A stretch of 64,000 nt of DNA, from the NCBI GenBank assembly GCA_030674155.1, contig CM060318.1, positions 81,657,198 to 81,721,197 of the forward strand, given 5' to 3'. This document shows positions 46,056-56,445 of this stretch, in pieces. This DNA is from Stramonita haemastoma (taxonomy: Eukaryota; Mollusca; Gastropoda; Neogastropoda; Muricidae). The notes under the pieces were generated by a model that saw nothing but the letters and a program-made list of their open reading frames with translations, searched no databases and had not been told where the DNA came from. How positions within the stretch are numbered: position 1 is the stretch's first letter; each line of letters starts with the position of its first letter. The translations under genes were made by a program, and so were the position numbers.

Positions 46056-47190
46056 CTAGCCAACTTCAAGATGCCATATCAGGGCTTGCGGTGCAGTAGA
46101 GTTAAATCTCAGATTCAAAGTATCGACTATTGATAACCCAGCCGACCTCAAGAAGCCACATCAGGGCTGACGGTTCAGAATTAAGCGTCAAATTAAAAGT
46201 GTCCACTATTTGTAACCCAGTCGACCTCAAAAAGCCATATCAGGGCCGACTTTCGATTAGAATTAAATGTCAATTTCAAAGTGTCCACTACTGATAACCC
46301 AGCCGATCTCAAGAAGCCATATCAGGGCAGACACTGCACTAGAATTCAATGTCAGATTAAAAGTTTTCGCTATTGATCACCCAACCGACTTCAAAAAGCC
46401 ATATCAGGGCAGCCACTGCATTAGAATTAAATCTCAGATTTAAAGTGTCCATTCTTTATAACCCAGCCGACCTCAATAAGCCATATCAGGGCCAACATTG
46501 CATTAAAATTAAATGTCAGATTCAAAGATTCCACTATTGATAACCCAGCCGACATCGGAAAAGCCACATCAGGGCCGACATTGCATTAGATATTAATCTC
46601 ACATTAAAAGTGACTATTGATAACCCAGCCAACCCCAAGAAGCCACATCAGGCCTGACGTTGCATTTGAATTAAGTGTCAGATTCAAAGTGTGCAGCACT
46701 GATAACCAAGCCGACCTCAAGAAGCCATATCAGGGCAGACATTGCATTAGAATTAAATGTCAGATTCCCAATGTCCATTCTTTATAACCCAGCCAACCTC
46801 AATAAGCCATATCAGGGCTGACATTGCATTAAAATTAAACCTCAGATTAAAAGTAACTATTGATAACCTAACCGACCCCAAGAAGCCATATCAGGGTCGA
46901 CATTGAATTGGAATTAAATATCAGATACAAAGTGTCCACTATGGATAACCCAGCTGACCTCAAGAACTATGGATAACCCAGCTGACCTCAAGAACTATGG
47001 ATAACCCAGCTGACCTCAAGAACTATGGATAACCCAGTTGACCTCAAGAAGCCACATCAGGGCTGACATTGCATTAGAATTAAATGTCAGATTCAAAGTG
47101 TCCACTATTGATAACCTAGCCTACCTCAAAAAACCATTTCAGGGCCGACATTGCATTAGAATTAAATTTCAGATTAAAAGTGTCCACCCT
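46056..47190 (+). repeat. secondary array of about 83-bp units, right block
   Basis: About thirteen further units, continuous in phase with the left block once the LTR-like insert is removed. The last unit runs into the normal unit sequence TTAAAAGTGTCCACCC at about 47175. Confidence 0.93.
46938..47049. repeat. 28-bp tandem repeat, four copies
   Basis: ACTATGGATAACCCAGCTGA plus CCTCAAGA starts at 46938, 46966, 46994 and 47022. It is a local expansion of part of one 83-bp unit. Confidence 0.93.
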
Positions 47191-47244
47191 ATGCAGGTGC
47201 TATGATAAAGAGTCTTTAGCTGTTTGGGTTTTGCACAAACGCAT

Positions 47245-47449
47245 CTGTGTGTGTGTGCGTGTTTATGTGTGTGTGCGTGTTTATGTGTGTGTGTGTACGT
47301 GTGTGCTCGCGCGCGCGCGTGTGTGTGTGTGTGTGCGTGTGTGTATGTCGGGTGGGCGAGGGGAGTGAGGGAGGACACGCGTATCAAAATTATTTTGTTT
47401 GTATAGATATCAAGATTATACCCCCGAATGCGTGTGGTCAAGCAAGCCT

Positions 47450-47507
<58 letters not shown>

Positions 47508-47515
47508 AGCTTGTG
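47245..47515. repeat. TG/CG tracts of unit 10
   Basis: Two TG-rich tracts (47245-47345 with GCGCGCGCGCG, and about 55 bp pure TG at 47451-47505) at the standard unit positions. Confidence 0.93.
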
Positions 47516-47789
47516 CATGTTTGCGTGTGTGCTGTGTGCGCGAGCGATTGTTATCCCGGTTGGCACACCAGCATCCCTTTATGACTAAACAAATGTTTTT
47601 CTTAATTTCCAAATCGTATGATTATGTGAAATGTAGCCATGTTGCTTTTAATTAATAAAAGAGCTATCATGAGATCACTTTGTTTTATACCACTTTATGT
47701 CACAGCAGATATCTCTGCGTGAAATTCGGGCTGCTTCCCCGGGGAGAGCGCGTCGTCATAAGTGCAGCGCCTACCTTTTTTTTGCTCAG

Positions 47790-47964
47790 GCATGGTCTCT
47801 GAACACACCTGTGTGCATTTTTAAAAAAATTGTCATCCGCTCCTACCGGCACACGATGGCCTGCTCTTCCGAAAGATGGAACGGGGTTTTGATGTGTGCG
47901 TAAGATGTTCTGCGTGCGTTCGCACACGGGCCTCGGTTTACAGTCTCGTCCGAATGACCATTGA
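47790..47964 (-). mobile_element. SINE fragment, lacks head and 3' end
   Basis: ACCGGCACACGATGGCCTGC, GTAAGATGTTCTGCGTGCG at about 47901 and CACACGGGCCTCGGTTTACA mark the body on minus. The tRNA-like head is missing, and at the 3' side the sequence diverges after CCTGTGTGCA. Inserted into tandem unit 10. Confidence 0.85.
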
Positions 47965-48594
47965 TGATCATTCAGCAAAAGTTTAATTTTAGAGTTTTCT
48001 TGAAAAATGTGCTCGTCTTCTGCTTGTTTAGGTATTTTAAAGGGGTCTTATTTATTTGTGGTTTTCCCTATCTTGTAGCAGAGGTTACGGTTTTCTACAG
48101 GCTTTATCATCTATATTTTTGAAGATAAATAAACCTACGACGCACTCTTTCGAAGAACGATCATTAGTGACAAAGACTGCAAACGAAAGAGAATCCAAGT
48201 GGAAGAAAGGCGACAGATGCAGTCTCTGTCTTCAGCAGCCATTGGTTTAGTTATAAGTATTAGCTAAAATTAATTACCTACCAGGTGAAAATTAAGATAA
48301 TACTACGCAAGTAACAGTTACGCGAGATGTTTGCTTCAACGTAAAAACTAACATAAAAAAACAACACTAAATTAAAGAACACCAATGGAAAGTGAAATGA
48401 TACAGAAAATGTTTTTACCAAGCAAGAACAGATTGAAAGCATTATCTCGGTACATATGACGTCATCAGCAAATAGTTATTCAGCTGTAATCTACAGCGTT
48501 TATCCAACAATGTCACGTATAGCCCAGCCAACCTCAGATTAAAAGTGTCCACCCATATGCAGATGCTTTGAATTTTGCACAAAATTTTAATGCA

Positions 48595-48710
48595 TGCGCG
48601 CGTGCGTGTGCGGGCGTGTATGTATGTGTGCGCGCGCGTGCGTGCGTGTTTGTCTGTGCGTGTGCGTGCGTGCGTGTGCATGCGTGTGTATGTGTGCATG
48701 TCGCAGGGAG
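48595..48710. repeat. CG/TG alternating tract, unit 11
   Basis: GCATGCGCGCGTGCGTGTGC and CGTGCGTGCGTG units. Confidence 0.9.
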
Positions 48711-48833
48711 GGCAAATGTATCAATACATTTTGTTTGTATAGATATTAAAAACATACCCGCAAATTCGCGTGGTCAAGCAAGTATATGTGTGTGTGTGTG
48801 TTTGTGTGTATACGTGCGTGCGTACAAGCATGT

Positions 48834-48990
48834 CAAAGTCAGTCAAAGTCAAAACTTTATTTTCAGATGGTACATTGAGTAAGCATCGATTTTTTTTTTC
48901 ATCAAGCCATCTATCTAAAAAAAAGAAAAGATAATATGAAATATAAAATAAAATAAAAAGCAGAGAAAAACATTTCACCAACATTAATTA
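48834..48990 (-). mobile_element. unknown retroelement 3' end, copy 1
   Basis: AGTCAGTCAAAGTCAAAACT then TTATTTTCAGATGGTACATT, GAGTAAGCA and TTTTTCATCAAGCCATCTAT. In minus orientation it ends AATAAAGTTTTGACTTTGAC, a poly(A)-signal-like motif with a (TTTGACT)n tail typical of LINE-type 3' ends. A second copy lies at 49346-49440. Confidence 0.65.
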
Positions 48991-49077
48991 ACCAACATGA
49001 TTTCAACAGCATCAAAAATACAATGTGCCTATAAAAATACAAGCAACAGCACTAACAACAAAAACAGACCCCCTTCC

Positions 49078-49100
49078 GCCCCCCCCCCCCCCCCCCCCCA
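49078..49100. repeat. poly-C run
   Basis: About 21 consecutive C after CCTTCCGC. Opposite strand to the G runs of other units. Confidence 0.95.
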
Positions 49101-49137
49101 CACGATCATTTAGAGTCTATTTAGTGTCATGTTTTTG

Positions 49138-49216
49138 TCTGTGTGTGCGTGTGCATACGTGTGTGTGTGTGTGCGTGCGTGTGCGCGCGCGCATACGTGT
49201 GTGTCTGTGTGCGCAT

Positions 49217-49253
<37 letters not shown>

Positions 49254-49273
49254 AGTGTCAGTGTGTGTTTGTG

Positions 49274-49334
<61 letters not shown>

Positions 49335-49345
49335 TGTGTGTGTGG
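49138..49345. repeat. (TG)n tract with CGTG blocks
   Basis: About 205 bp TG with GCGCGCGCATACG and CAGTGTCAGTG interruptions. Confidence 0.95.
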
Positions 49346-49440
49346 AAGTCAAAATCAAACTTTTATTTCCAGATGATACATTGAGTAAGCAGTGCAGTTG
49401 CTTTTTTCATCAAGCCGTCCATCTAAGAAAAAAAAGAAGA
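49346..49440 (-). mobile_element. unknown retroelement 3' end, copy 2
   Basis: AAGTCAAAATCAAACTTTTA, TTTCCAGATGATACATTGAG, TAAGCAGTGCAG and CATCAAGCCGTCCATCTAAG match copy 1. Here it directly follows the TG tract. Confidence 0.65.
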
Positions 49441-49448
49441 GAAAAATC

Positions 49449-49491
<43 letters not shown>
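49449..49491. repeat. (TA)n microsatellite
   Basis: About 40 bp TA with one AATATA break. Confidence 0.95.
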
Positions 49492-49493
<2 letters not shown>

Positions 49494-50330
49494 CATATTT
49501 GAAAAAGGAAAAACTTTAGGGAAAATATGTACAAGTGAAAAGATTAAAAATGAAATTGAAAAATATCCACGTGTGTGTGTGTCTGCGTGCGTGCGTGCGT
49601 CCGCGTTTTTATTATGGTCATGGGGATGGTAGGCACACCAGCACACCAGCACACTTTTATGATTAGGATATTTTATGCCTCTTTACACTTCTCCAAATCC
49701 TATGGTAACATGAAAGATTATACCATATTGCTACAATTCCAGTAAAAGAGTGATCATTAGGACATTCAGCAAAACAGTTATTTTGAGAGAGTTTTTTTAA
49801 AAGAAAAACTAGATCCTCTTTTAATCAAATAAACCAGTGAGAGCGTTCAAGCCTTAATATACTGCTGAAATATCCAGTCCTGCGTATCAATTCGACTGAA
49901 ACAATAAAGAGAACTATATATAACTGAGAAATGTATACAATTTGCAAGCCGTTCATTTGCTTAGGCACTTTGAGAGGTCTTTATTTAATTTGTGGTTTTC
50001 CTTGTCGTTGGTACAAAAAATCGCGTTTATCTACAAGCTTTATCGTCTATATTAATTTTTCCGAGATAAACAAACATACGACACACTCGTGCGGAAATAT
50101 AAGATAAGATGAAAAAAGAATGCATACCACAGACAATTCACCTAAAGTGGAAGTGGGTGACAGGCGCAATCTGCTTTCAGCAGATGTTTCTTTAACTATA
50201 ATTATGAGCTACAAAACACCAAGTACCATCTGAAAGAAAAGAAAACCGCGCAGCAAGAGATAAAACAAAGCCAATTTTCCCAATACTTAAGTCAGCAGCA
50301 AAAAATATTGGTTTGTTATTACAACTTAGA

Positions 50331-50529
50331 TCTTTTCAATAACATGACTATTTTTGAACAAAAGCCCCCAACAGCACCATCCCTAAAAATTTGTATCAGA
50401 CAAAACAAGAGGGGTCTGCCGAGATAAGCTAGGTGCATCGATGCTACAGGCCTACAATTCCTATGGAAAATCTCGAGTGCGTGTACGTGTATATAAATTG
50501 TGTGCATGTGTGTGTGCGTGTTATTTATT
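50331..50529. other. spacer right of the tandem array
   Basis: Unit similarity ends near 50330. Nothing recognised until the SINE tail. Confidence 0.4.
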
Positions 50530-50869
50530 TTTTTATTTTCATTTTTATTTTTTATTCTTTTATATCGAGGATAAAAGAATAAGCAATCATGTGCTTTTTT
50601 TCATCCGGTCCCCGTGTGTATGCAGTTTTGTAAATATCTGTTTCCACCGGCACACGATGGCCTACTCTAACGAAAAGCGGAACAGGATTTAACGTGTGCG
50701 CAAGATGTTCTGCGTGCGTTCGCACACGGGCCACGGTTCCGAAGGACTTTTGGGGAGAGTGGAGTCAGCACTGATGTTAACTCCAGGAGAAAAATCTCCT
50801 CGACCGGACTCGAACCCAGGTCGTCAAATTGCGAGCGCAATGTTCTGACCACTAGGCTATCCGTCCCCC
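50530..50869 (-). mobile_element. full-length tRNA-derived SINE
   Basis: Tail TTTTATATCGAGGATAAAAG at about 50557, GTCCCCGTGTGTATGCAGTT, CACCGGCACACGATGGCC, CGCAAGATGTTCTGCGTGCG (about 50699-50718), ACTCCAGGAGAAAAATCTCC. B box as GGACTCGAACC at 50806-50816 (sense GGTTCGAGTCC) and A box as CCACTAGGCTA at 50849-50859 (sense TAGCCTAGTGG). About 30 bases of CTCATCCGAAG/TATAAACCG region are shortened. GT-rich DNA lies on both sides (GTGTGTGTGCGTG left, TGTGTGAGTGAG right). Confidence 0.93.
50806..50859 (-). promoter_or_regulatory. SINE Pol III A and B boxes
   Basis: Sense A box TAGCCTAGTGG (50859-50849) and B box GGTTCGAGTCC (50816-50806), both with good consensus fit. This is one of the copies whose promoter could still work. 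Confidence 0.75.
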
Positions 50870-50870
50870 T

Positions 50871-50947
50871 TGTGTGAGTGAGTGAGCGAGTGAGTGAGTG
50901 AGTGAGTGTGAGTGTGTGTGTGTGTGTAAGTGACCGAGTAATTGGTT

Positions 50948-50997
<50 letters not shown>
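50871..50997. repeat. (TGAG)n/(TG)n microsatellite
   Basis: TGAGTGAGCGAG units then TG; adjoins the SINE head. Confidence 0.95.
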
Positions 50998-50999
<2 letters not shown>

Positions 51000-51590
51000 T
51001 CATTGTAGGCGTTGTTATGGCGAACACCCTGCCATTCATTTTGATGTTTGATTTTAGCCTTTTGCATTCCAAACGTTATCTTGGCCGCACCATACCTACC
51101 ATACCCGACTTATGCAAATGATCGGCTCACTGCCACCGGTACAGCACAAGATTCCTACCCTATAGAGATATTTTCAGTATAAAGACGCCTCTGCTTATAC
51201 AGATCCCTGCCCTACTCGGCATGCACTTTCATACCCACTTCCTACTTTCGCGGCTTCTGTCACAGCGACCAGACGTGCCATGGTAATTCTTGCAGCCCTT
51301 TGGATTTCTACTGCGGTTTTGTCTCTTGCCCGAATATAATCGTTTTGCTAGCATACCTTCTACTTACCTATTGAAGCCATTTTTGTGTGTGTTGCGTGCA
51401 AGTTTTCGTTTTTTCCTTCTCCGGAGGAGAAAAAGGTAAAGAAGCAAAAAGAGAAGAAAGGAGACTGAAGAATATCAATACCGAATCACTGTGGTGATCA
51501 AATGACTTTTATTGTCGAAATAAAATTTGTAATCCCACATTTTCTCTTAAAACCCTCCAAATGAGACTTTCTTTTGTATACACATATACT
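50998..51590. other. low-copy intergenic DNA
   Basis: No repeats shared in the window and no defensible exon. Confidence 0.35.
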
Positions 51591-51599
51591 CATGAGGAT

Positions 51600-51770
51600 A
51601 ATAATTTGAGAAAAAAGGAGAAGAATGAAGAAGAAAGAAGAAGAAGAAGAAGAAGAAGAAGAAGAAGAGGAGAGAGGAGGAGGAGGCGGACGATAAAAAA
51701 AAAATGAAAGGAAGAAGAGACGAAGAAGGAGAGGAAAACACGAAAATGAAAGAAAAAGTGGAAGAGAGGT
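51600..51770. repeat. (GAA)n-rich polypurine tract
   Basis: GAAGAAGAAG core at about 51625-51668 within a longer A/G-only stretch (AGGAGGAGG, AAAGGAAGAAG). A mirror-repeat polypurine tract, potentially triplex-forming. Confidence 0.9.
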
Positions 51771-51820
51771 GGGAGGCACATCAAATTGTTAGAAGCTGTG
51801 AAAACAAAGCAGAAAAGGGT

Positions 51821-51922
51821 TGACTCATGCACTAAAGCAGGTAACTCATGCGTCAAAACAGGTAACTCATGCGTTACAACAGGTAACATGCATTAAAACC
51901 GATAACTCGTGCATTAAAACTG
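51821..51922. repeat. about 21-bp minisatellite, five copies
   Basis: Degenerate units of AGGTAACTCATGCATTAAAA type, starting at about 51822, 51839, 51861, 51883 and 51901. Confidence 0.85.
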
Positions 51923-53290
51923 TCGTCAAAACGTCCAGCCAACCAAAGAACAAGATAGGTTATTTTATCAGCTAGATTTTGAATGCTGGTCAATAAACGG
52001 ATTAGTTGGTTACAAACTGCAAAATTTGTTTTAAAAAAAACTTTCAGATTAAGCTTAATGTTATGTAATAAAAGCTGTTTAAACATAGCACTTCATGCAT
52101 GCACAGCGCAGGTTGTTTTTTTTTCTTGAACGGTGCAACAAAGTTAATAAAAATGGTGTGGAAATAAAGCAGGAAAGCAGACAAGCAAAGCAGACAAGTA
52201 GGAACACAGCTGAAACTACGACTTTGGGCAACGTTTGCTACTACAACTTCTTCACATAATCAATCAGAAAAATTGTTAGTGCAACCACGGCGTCACTTTT
52301 CATTTTTTTCCATTGTAACACTCAGCACAAAAAAAAACGCAATGGGCTTAGCTTGGCGAGACCTATCTCTCTCTCTCTCATGAGTATGTAACGTATATAA
52401 CGTCATTCTTTCTCCGACCACATCACTTCCCTTTCTCTGAAAATTAATACACATTTTACGTATGTGAAAACTAAGTTATGTTAGCGTACTTAAAATCAAG
52501 TCTCATTTGGAGGGTTCATAGAGAAATAGTAGGCTGACAAATTTACTCCACAACATGGAAACTCTCTTGGACACGACAGAGTGTTTGTACCTGCGCATTC
52601 AGATAGTCGTGTCAGGAGACCCACATAGTATTTAAGAAACTATTCTGAAGCCCCCTCCTACCCCAGAGTTTTTTTTAGCATTTGTGATTGACACCCTGTA
52701 GCTTGGTATTTTTTCCTGTTGGGAGTCGTATACAGCTTATATGCAAGGCGAAAGTCATCGATGTACCTGACATGATGCATGGTAGCCAGTTAAAGCGCTG
52801 CACCTGGATGGGACTGTATATAGTCTGCAGCACTACCCAGGAGCACCCCAGCTCGACAAGTACGATGAACTGTGCACTTAAAACTTGTTCAAATCTTCAT
52901 TAAATGTGAAGTCATAGAGACTGAACAATAACAAAAAGTATCAAAATTTATTAATGATGTTATTCTACAAACATAATAAAATATTTATCTTCAGACCTTA
53001 AACAGGAAAATAAAGCTGCTGCTTTTTGTTTAATGCCCAACACAACATCTATTTGTCTGTCATATCAGCAAAAAAGCGTTCTGCTCCCGTAAATACCCGA
53101 CAAGTCAGGCCCAGCGAATCGGATCTCAATGCATGGGAGAAACTTATCTTTAAAGTTTTTTTTTTTTAAGCATGGGGTGGGCAAAAAAAGCAGGAAAAGG
53201 CAGAGAGGGATAGAAAAGAGGGATATCCTAACATAGAATTCCAGAGGTAGGGGTACTATTTGAGTTTGACTCCCAAAGTTGCCTTCTCTT
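51923..53290. other. low-copy DNA without gene
   Basis: AT-rich. A 71-codon frame at 52688-52903 on plus has ordinary composition, but I see no splice or domain support. Confidence 0.35.
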
Positions 53291-53472
53291 TATAGTTTGA
53301 CGCAAAACTCGAACTGAATGTCAGTTCGGATGAGGCTATGAACCGAGGCTCCGTATGCAAATGCACGCGTCTTGTCGCATGTTAAAAAGTTGTTGCTGCC
53401 AGTTGGAATGTGGCTACCTTAATCGTGAGTATAAAAATGGTTGCGTATGCAAAATCTCATCAAGCTCTGGCC
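53291..53472 (+). mobile_element. SINE fragment with class-B tail
   Basis: CAGTTCGGATGAGGCTATGA, ACCGAGGCTCCGTATGC and GTCGCATGTTAAAA belong to the SINE body. After GCCAGTTGGAATGTGGCTAC it continues as the class-B tail (TTAATCGTGAGTATAAAAAT, GGTTGCGTATGCAAAATCTC). The head is missing, and parts of the body are deleted. Confidence 0.65.
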
Positions 53473-53702
53473 ATGAAATGGATAAAAATAGCTTTTGTTT
53501 GCACAACTCACAGACACAATCTTTCCAGTAAAATCCAATTTAAATTCAATTCTTTTTACAATTTGAAAGTAATTTTTCATAGACAAAAAAGACAAATATA
53601 ATATAAACTTGTCCTTAAAACCGGTCAGATTAATGTCAATGTTATGACTGGCACAGACCGAGTATGCCACGTGACTGCCGCACAGTCTCCTCGTACCCCG
53701 CC

Positions 53703-53705
<3 letters not shown>

Positions 53706-53750
<45 letters not shown>

Positions 53751-53756
53751 AAAAAA
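53706..53756. repeat. C35A16 homopolymer pair
   Basis: About 35 consecutive C followed at once by about 16 A. Length is likely uncertain in the assembly. Confidence 0.95.
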
Positions 53757-54541
53757 CTGCAGCAAGGGAAAGCACTCGTGGCTATCGATTAACGCTCAAT
53801 GCCCATTTGCTATGCAATACCCGCGAAAATTGAACTAACAGGAAAAACACACCAGAAAAGTTGACCAACTCTGTTACCAATATTTATACTTGGTGGTTTT
53901 ATTGTCTGAAATGTCATTAGCAACGCTGGTAATTTTGCCTAGTATTCTTGCCAATGTCATGGTTGCCTGAATATGGCGGCCATTTTTTCTGAATACTCAA
54001 TGCACGTGTGAGCACTAATCAAAGCAAAATTCTCTCCTTTCAAAACCGTCATATGTTTTAACCATCTTATTGACGGAAAAGAAATCCCAACTCTCCACAA
54101 AATGTTAATACTTAAAAATAAACTGCTACAGCAAAGAGACTGTTGAAATTATTTTTTGTACCGGTTTCAGTAGAAAATGTCACGTGATTATTGACAAGTG
54201 TCGAAATGCTTTGTGCTATGCCATTGTAAGTCACGTGGAAATTTTACTGCATAAAATGTGGTTGTTAACGTATAAGGAATGTAAAGCAAACATTGTCAAC
54301 ACGGCACTTTTACAAGATAAGAGGTACGACAAAATAATTTAACTACCATACAGCAAGTCACCTACATAATTATTTTTTTGATACCATCACTAGCAATTTT
54401 ACTTACACGTCTGCACCTTGCAATGTCTTCGCTCACTATGCAAAGTTTTCCCACAATACATTTCAGTTTTATGCTATCTTGGGTGTGTTCAGCTTACCCA
54501 ATGAACGTCGTTGATTTGCTAAATGAGGAAAACGCACGCGC
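53757..54541. other. low-copy AT-rich DNA
   Basis: No gene or shared repeat recognised. Confidence 0.35.
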
Positions 54542-54542
54542 G

Positions 54543-54574
<32 letters not shown>
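54543..54574. repeat. (TG)n microsatellite
   Basis: About 30 bp TG preceded by GCACGCGCGC. Confidence 0.95.
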
Positions 54575-54576
<2 letters not shown>

Positions 54577-54850
54577 TATTTTCACTTTCATGTATATATT
54601 CATCTCTACTAGTGATTTTACATGGTTTGTGATGTCTGTGTGTCTGATGTTGTTTGCTTTTTAGATTTTTGTACCGCATACACAGCATGCATATTTTTGC
54701 ACGCGAGGCGAATCAAACGTATTGAACAAAACACTGCAATAGGCCTAGGCAACATTGTGTATGCCCTAGTTGGGTCAGCGTAGGTTATACAGTCTCTGGT
54801 TGGGCGTTCTCTAGGTTAATACACTAGCGATCACCAAGCACCGCAATCTT
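54575..54850. other. spacer
   Basis: Nothing recognised. Confidence 0.35.
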
Positions 54851-55005
54851 TAATTCTTTTTTATATTTTTTATTTTATTCCTTTTTTTATTTCGAGGATA
54901 ACGGAATAAGCATCCCCCACATTTTTATATCCAGTTCCCGTGTGTATGCAGTTTTGTATTTTTGTTATCGGTTTCCACCGGTACACAATGGCCTCTTCTT
55001 CATGG
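54851..55005 (-). mobile_element. SINE 3'-end fragment
   Basis: TTTATTTCGAGGATAACGGA at about 54885, CCAGTTCCCGTGTGTATGCA, CACCGGTACACAATGGCCTC. The body is lost beyond about 55005. Confidence 0.85.
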
Positions 55006-55185
55006 AAGGCTCATACAGCATTTCTTTTAATTGTGTCATGAACGCGTTTGGCTGCCGTAAGCGCCTTTCAATGCAGACCCGGCGCTCCTGACTCCTGAGA
55101 CAATCTCTCCTATAACTTGGAATCAGTTTGAGACGGTTAATACACACTGGGTGAAACATTTATATGTATAGTTGTTTTCCAGTAA

Positions 55186-55523
55186 ATCATTTTTTTTTTC
55201 TTTTGTATCAAGGATAATATGATAAACACTTATATGCTTTTTACATTCAGTCCTCGTGTGTATTTGGTTGTGTAAACGTTGTCATCCGTTCCCACAGGCA
55301 CACAATGGTCTACACTTTCGAGAAGCGAAACGTGTGCGCAAGATGTTCTGCGTGCGTTCGCATGTGAGGACTCGGTAATAGTCGCATCTGAAGGACTCTT
55401 GGGGGAAGAGGAGTGTGAACTGATGTTAACTTCAGGGGAAAATATCCCCTTGAACGGGATTCAAACCCGGGTTGTCAGATTGCGAGCGCAATGTTCTAAC
55501 CACTAGGCTATCCTTCCTCCTCA
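55186..55523 (-). mobile_element. full-length tRNA-derived SINE
   Basis: TTTTGTATCAAGGATAATAT, TTCAGTCCTCGTGTGTAT, CACAGGCACACAATGGTC, CGCAAGATGTTCTGCGTGCG (about 55336-55355), TTCAGGGGAAAATATCCCCT, B box as GGATTCAAACC at 55457-55467 and A box as CCACTAGGCTA at 55500-55510. The GCGAGCGCAATG segment between them gives the family's tRNA-like anticodon arm (sense CATTGCGCTCGC), closest to a tRNA-Glu(CTC)-like sequence as far as I can judge. Best-preserved complete copy in the window. Confidence 0.94.
55457..55510 (-). promoter_or_regulatory. SINE Pol III A and B boxes
   Basis: Sense A box TAGCCTAGTGG and B box GGTTTGAATCC, 32 bases apart. Matches to the Pol III consensus are good. Confidence 0.75.
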
Positions 55524-55860
55524 CCGTGTAGGTATCCATTCTTTGGCCTCAGATGATTTTTTTTTCTCCTGTAACGCATCATGCACATTGTTGTGAATAA
55601 GGCATGTCATAGATGAAGACAATCTTAACACAATATTTGAAAGCTTAACAAGATCCTAACGTATTTGTAACAAGTGCATAACGTTTTGTAGGTGTGTTGC
55701 CCGCGCGCGTGTTGCGTGCTTGCGTGCGTGCGTGCGTGAGTGTGTGTGTACATTCGAATTTGTTAAAACTGTAAATTGTTGTTAATTGAGTGTTGTGTTG
55801 GTCGAATGCAAGCGCTTTGATTTGTTCTTACAAGATATAGCGCTATACAAATTCCATGTA
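55524..55860. other. spacer
   Basis: CGTGCGTGCGTGCGTG tract at about 55717-55737, otherwise unremarkable. Confidence 0.4.
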
Positions 55861-55876
55861 TTATTATTTATTATTA

Positions 55877-55919
<43 letters not shown>

Positions 55920-55920
55920 C
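55859..55920. repeat. (TTA)n microsatellite
   Basis: About 20 TTA units. Confidence 0.95.
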
Positions 55921-56069
55921 CTAATAAAGGTCTTGGCACTTTGTTGGTAATAAGATGATACAGAAAGAAAAAAGTAGCTTTGGTACATTTCAAAATATGC
56001 TACAACTCGAAATGTGTGACAACTGAAGTCAATATCTTTATACTTACAAATCGTATTTCGGAGCATAAG

Positions 56070-56135
56070 AAATACAAATACTGAATGTAAAAAGCACACG
56101 AATGCTTATTCCGTTATCCTCGAAAAGAAAGAATA
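56070..56135 (+). mobile_element. SINE 3'-end fragment
   Basis: GAATGTAAAAAGCACACGAA, TGCTTATTCCGTTATCCTCG, then AAAGAATAAAACGGATAAAG. Runs directly into a TA/TG/CA compound repeat. Confidence 0.8.
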
Positions 56136-56145
56136 AAACGGATAA

Positions 56146-56281
<136 letters not shown>

Positions 56282-56288
<7 letters not shown>

Positions 56289-56445
56289 GCACACGTCAAA
56301 ACCTGGTCTGCTTTCCGGTAGAGTAGGCCATTGTGTGTCACTGGGAACGGATGACAGAATGTACAAACTGCACAGGCACGGGGACTGCATGTAAAACAAG
56401 TGCATGATGCTTATTCAATTATCCTCCAAATAAAAGCTTTTCTTT
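56282..56445 (+). mobile_element. SINE 3' half following (CA)n
   Basis: CGCACACGTCAAAACCTGGT, GTAGAGTAGGCCATTGTGTG, GGGAACGGATGACAGAATGT and GCTTATTCAATTATCCTCCA. Everything upstream of GCGCACACGTTAAAAC is replaced by CA repeat. Confidence 0.85.

Larger units (their letters stand above)
44298..46060. repeat. 5-bp target-site duplication pair around the LTR element
   Basis: CTAGC at 44298-44302 and again at 46056-46060. Removing the insert and one CTAGC restores GATAACCTAGCCAACTTCAA, a normal 83-bp unit sequence. Confidence 0.9.
28336..50330 (+). repeat. 22-kb tandem array of about eleven 1.1-1.4 kb units
   Basis: Each unit repeats the same order: CGACACACTCTTTCGAA/ATAAGATAATAAATGACAAAG; GGCGACAGATGCAATCTCTG; CTTCAGCAGACATTTCTTTA; GCTACAAAACAGTACCTACC; AACGCCAATGGAAAG; CCAACAATATTTATAGCCCA; CTCAGATTAAAAGTGTCCAC; TTTGGGTTTTGCACAAACGC; TG/CG tract; G run; AGGACACGTGTATCAATAAA; TTTTGTATAGATATCAA; GTGTGGTCAAGCAAG; second TG tract; TTATTATGGTCATGGGGATG; GGCACACCAGCATTCCTTTA; CAAATCGTATGGTTACGTGA; GTGAGTGCATTAAAGCG; TTTAGGCACTTTAAAGAGGT. 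The GTGTCCAC anchor falls at about 28770, 29880, 31576, 32655, 33912, 38047, 39370, (40800, deleted), 42300, 47182 and 48545. Units are well diverged, so this is an old array. No protein-coding capacity seen. Confidence 0.93.

Noticed and set aside
55457..55523. Possible true tRNA gene
   Set aside because: A and B boxes are present, but the acceptor stem does not pair and the sequence continues into the SINE body; same for 6820-6889 and 50806-50869.
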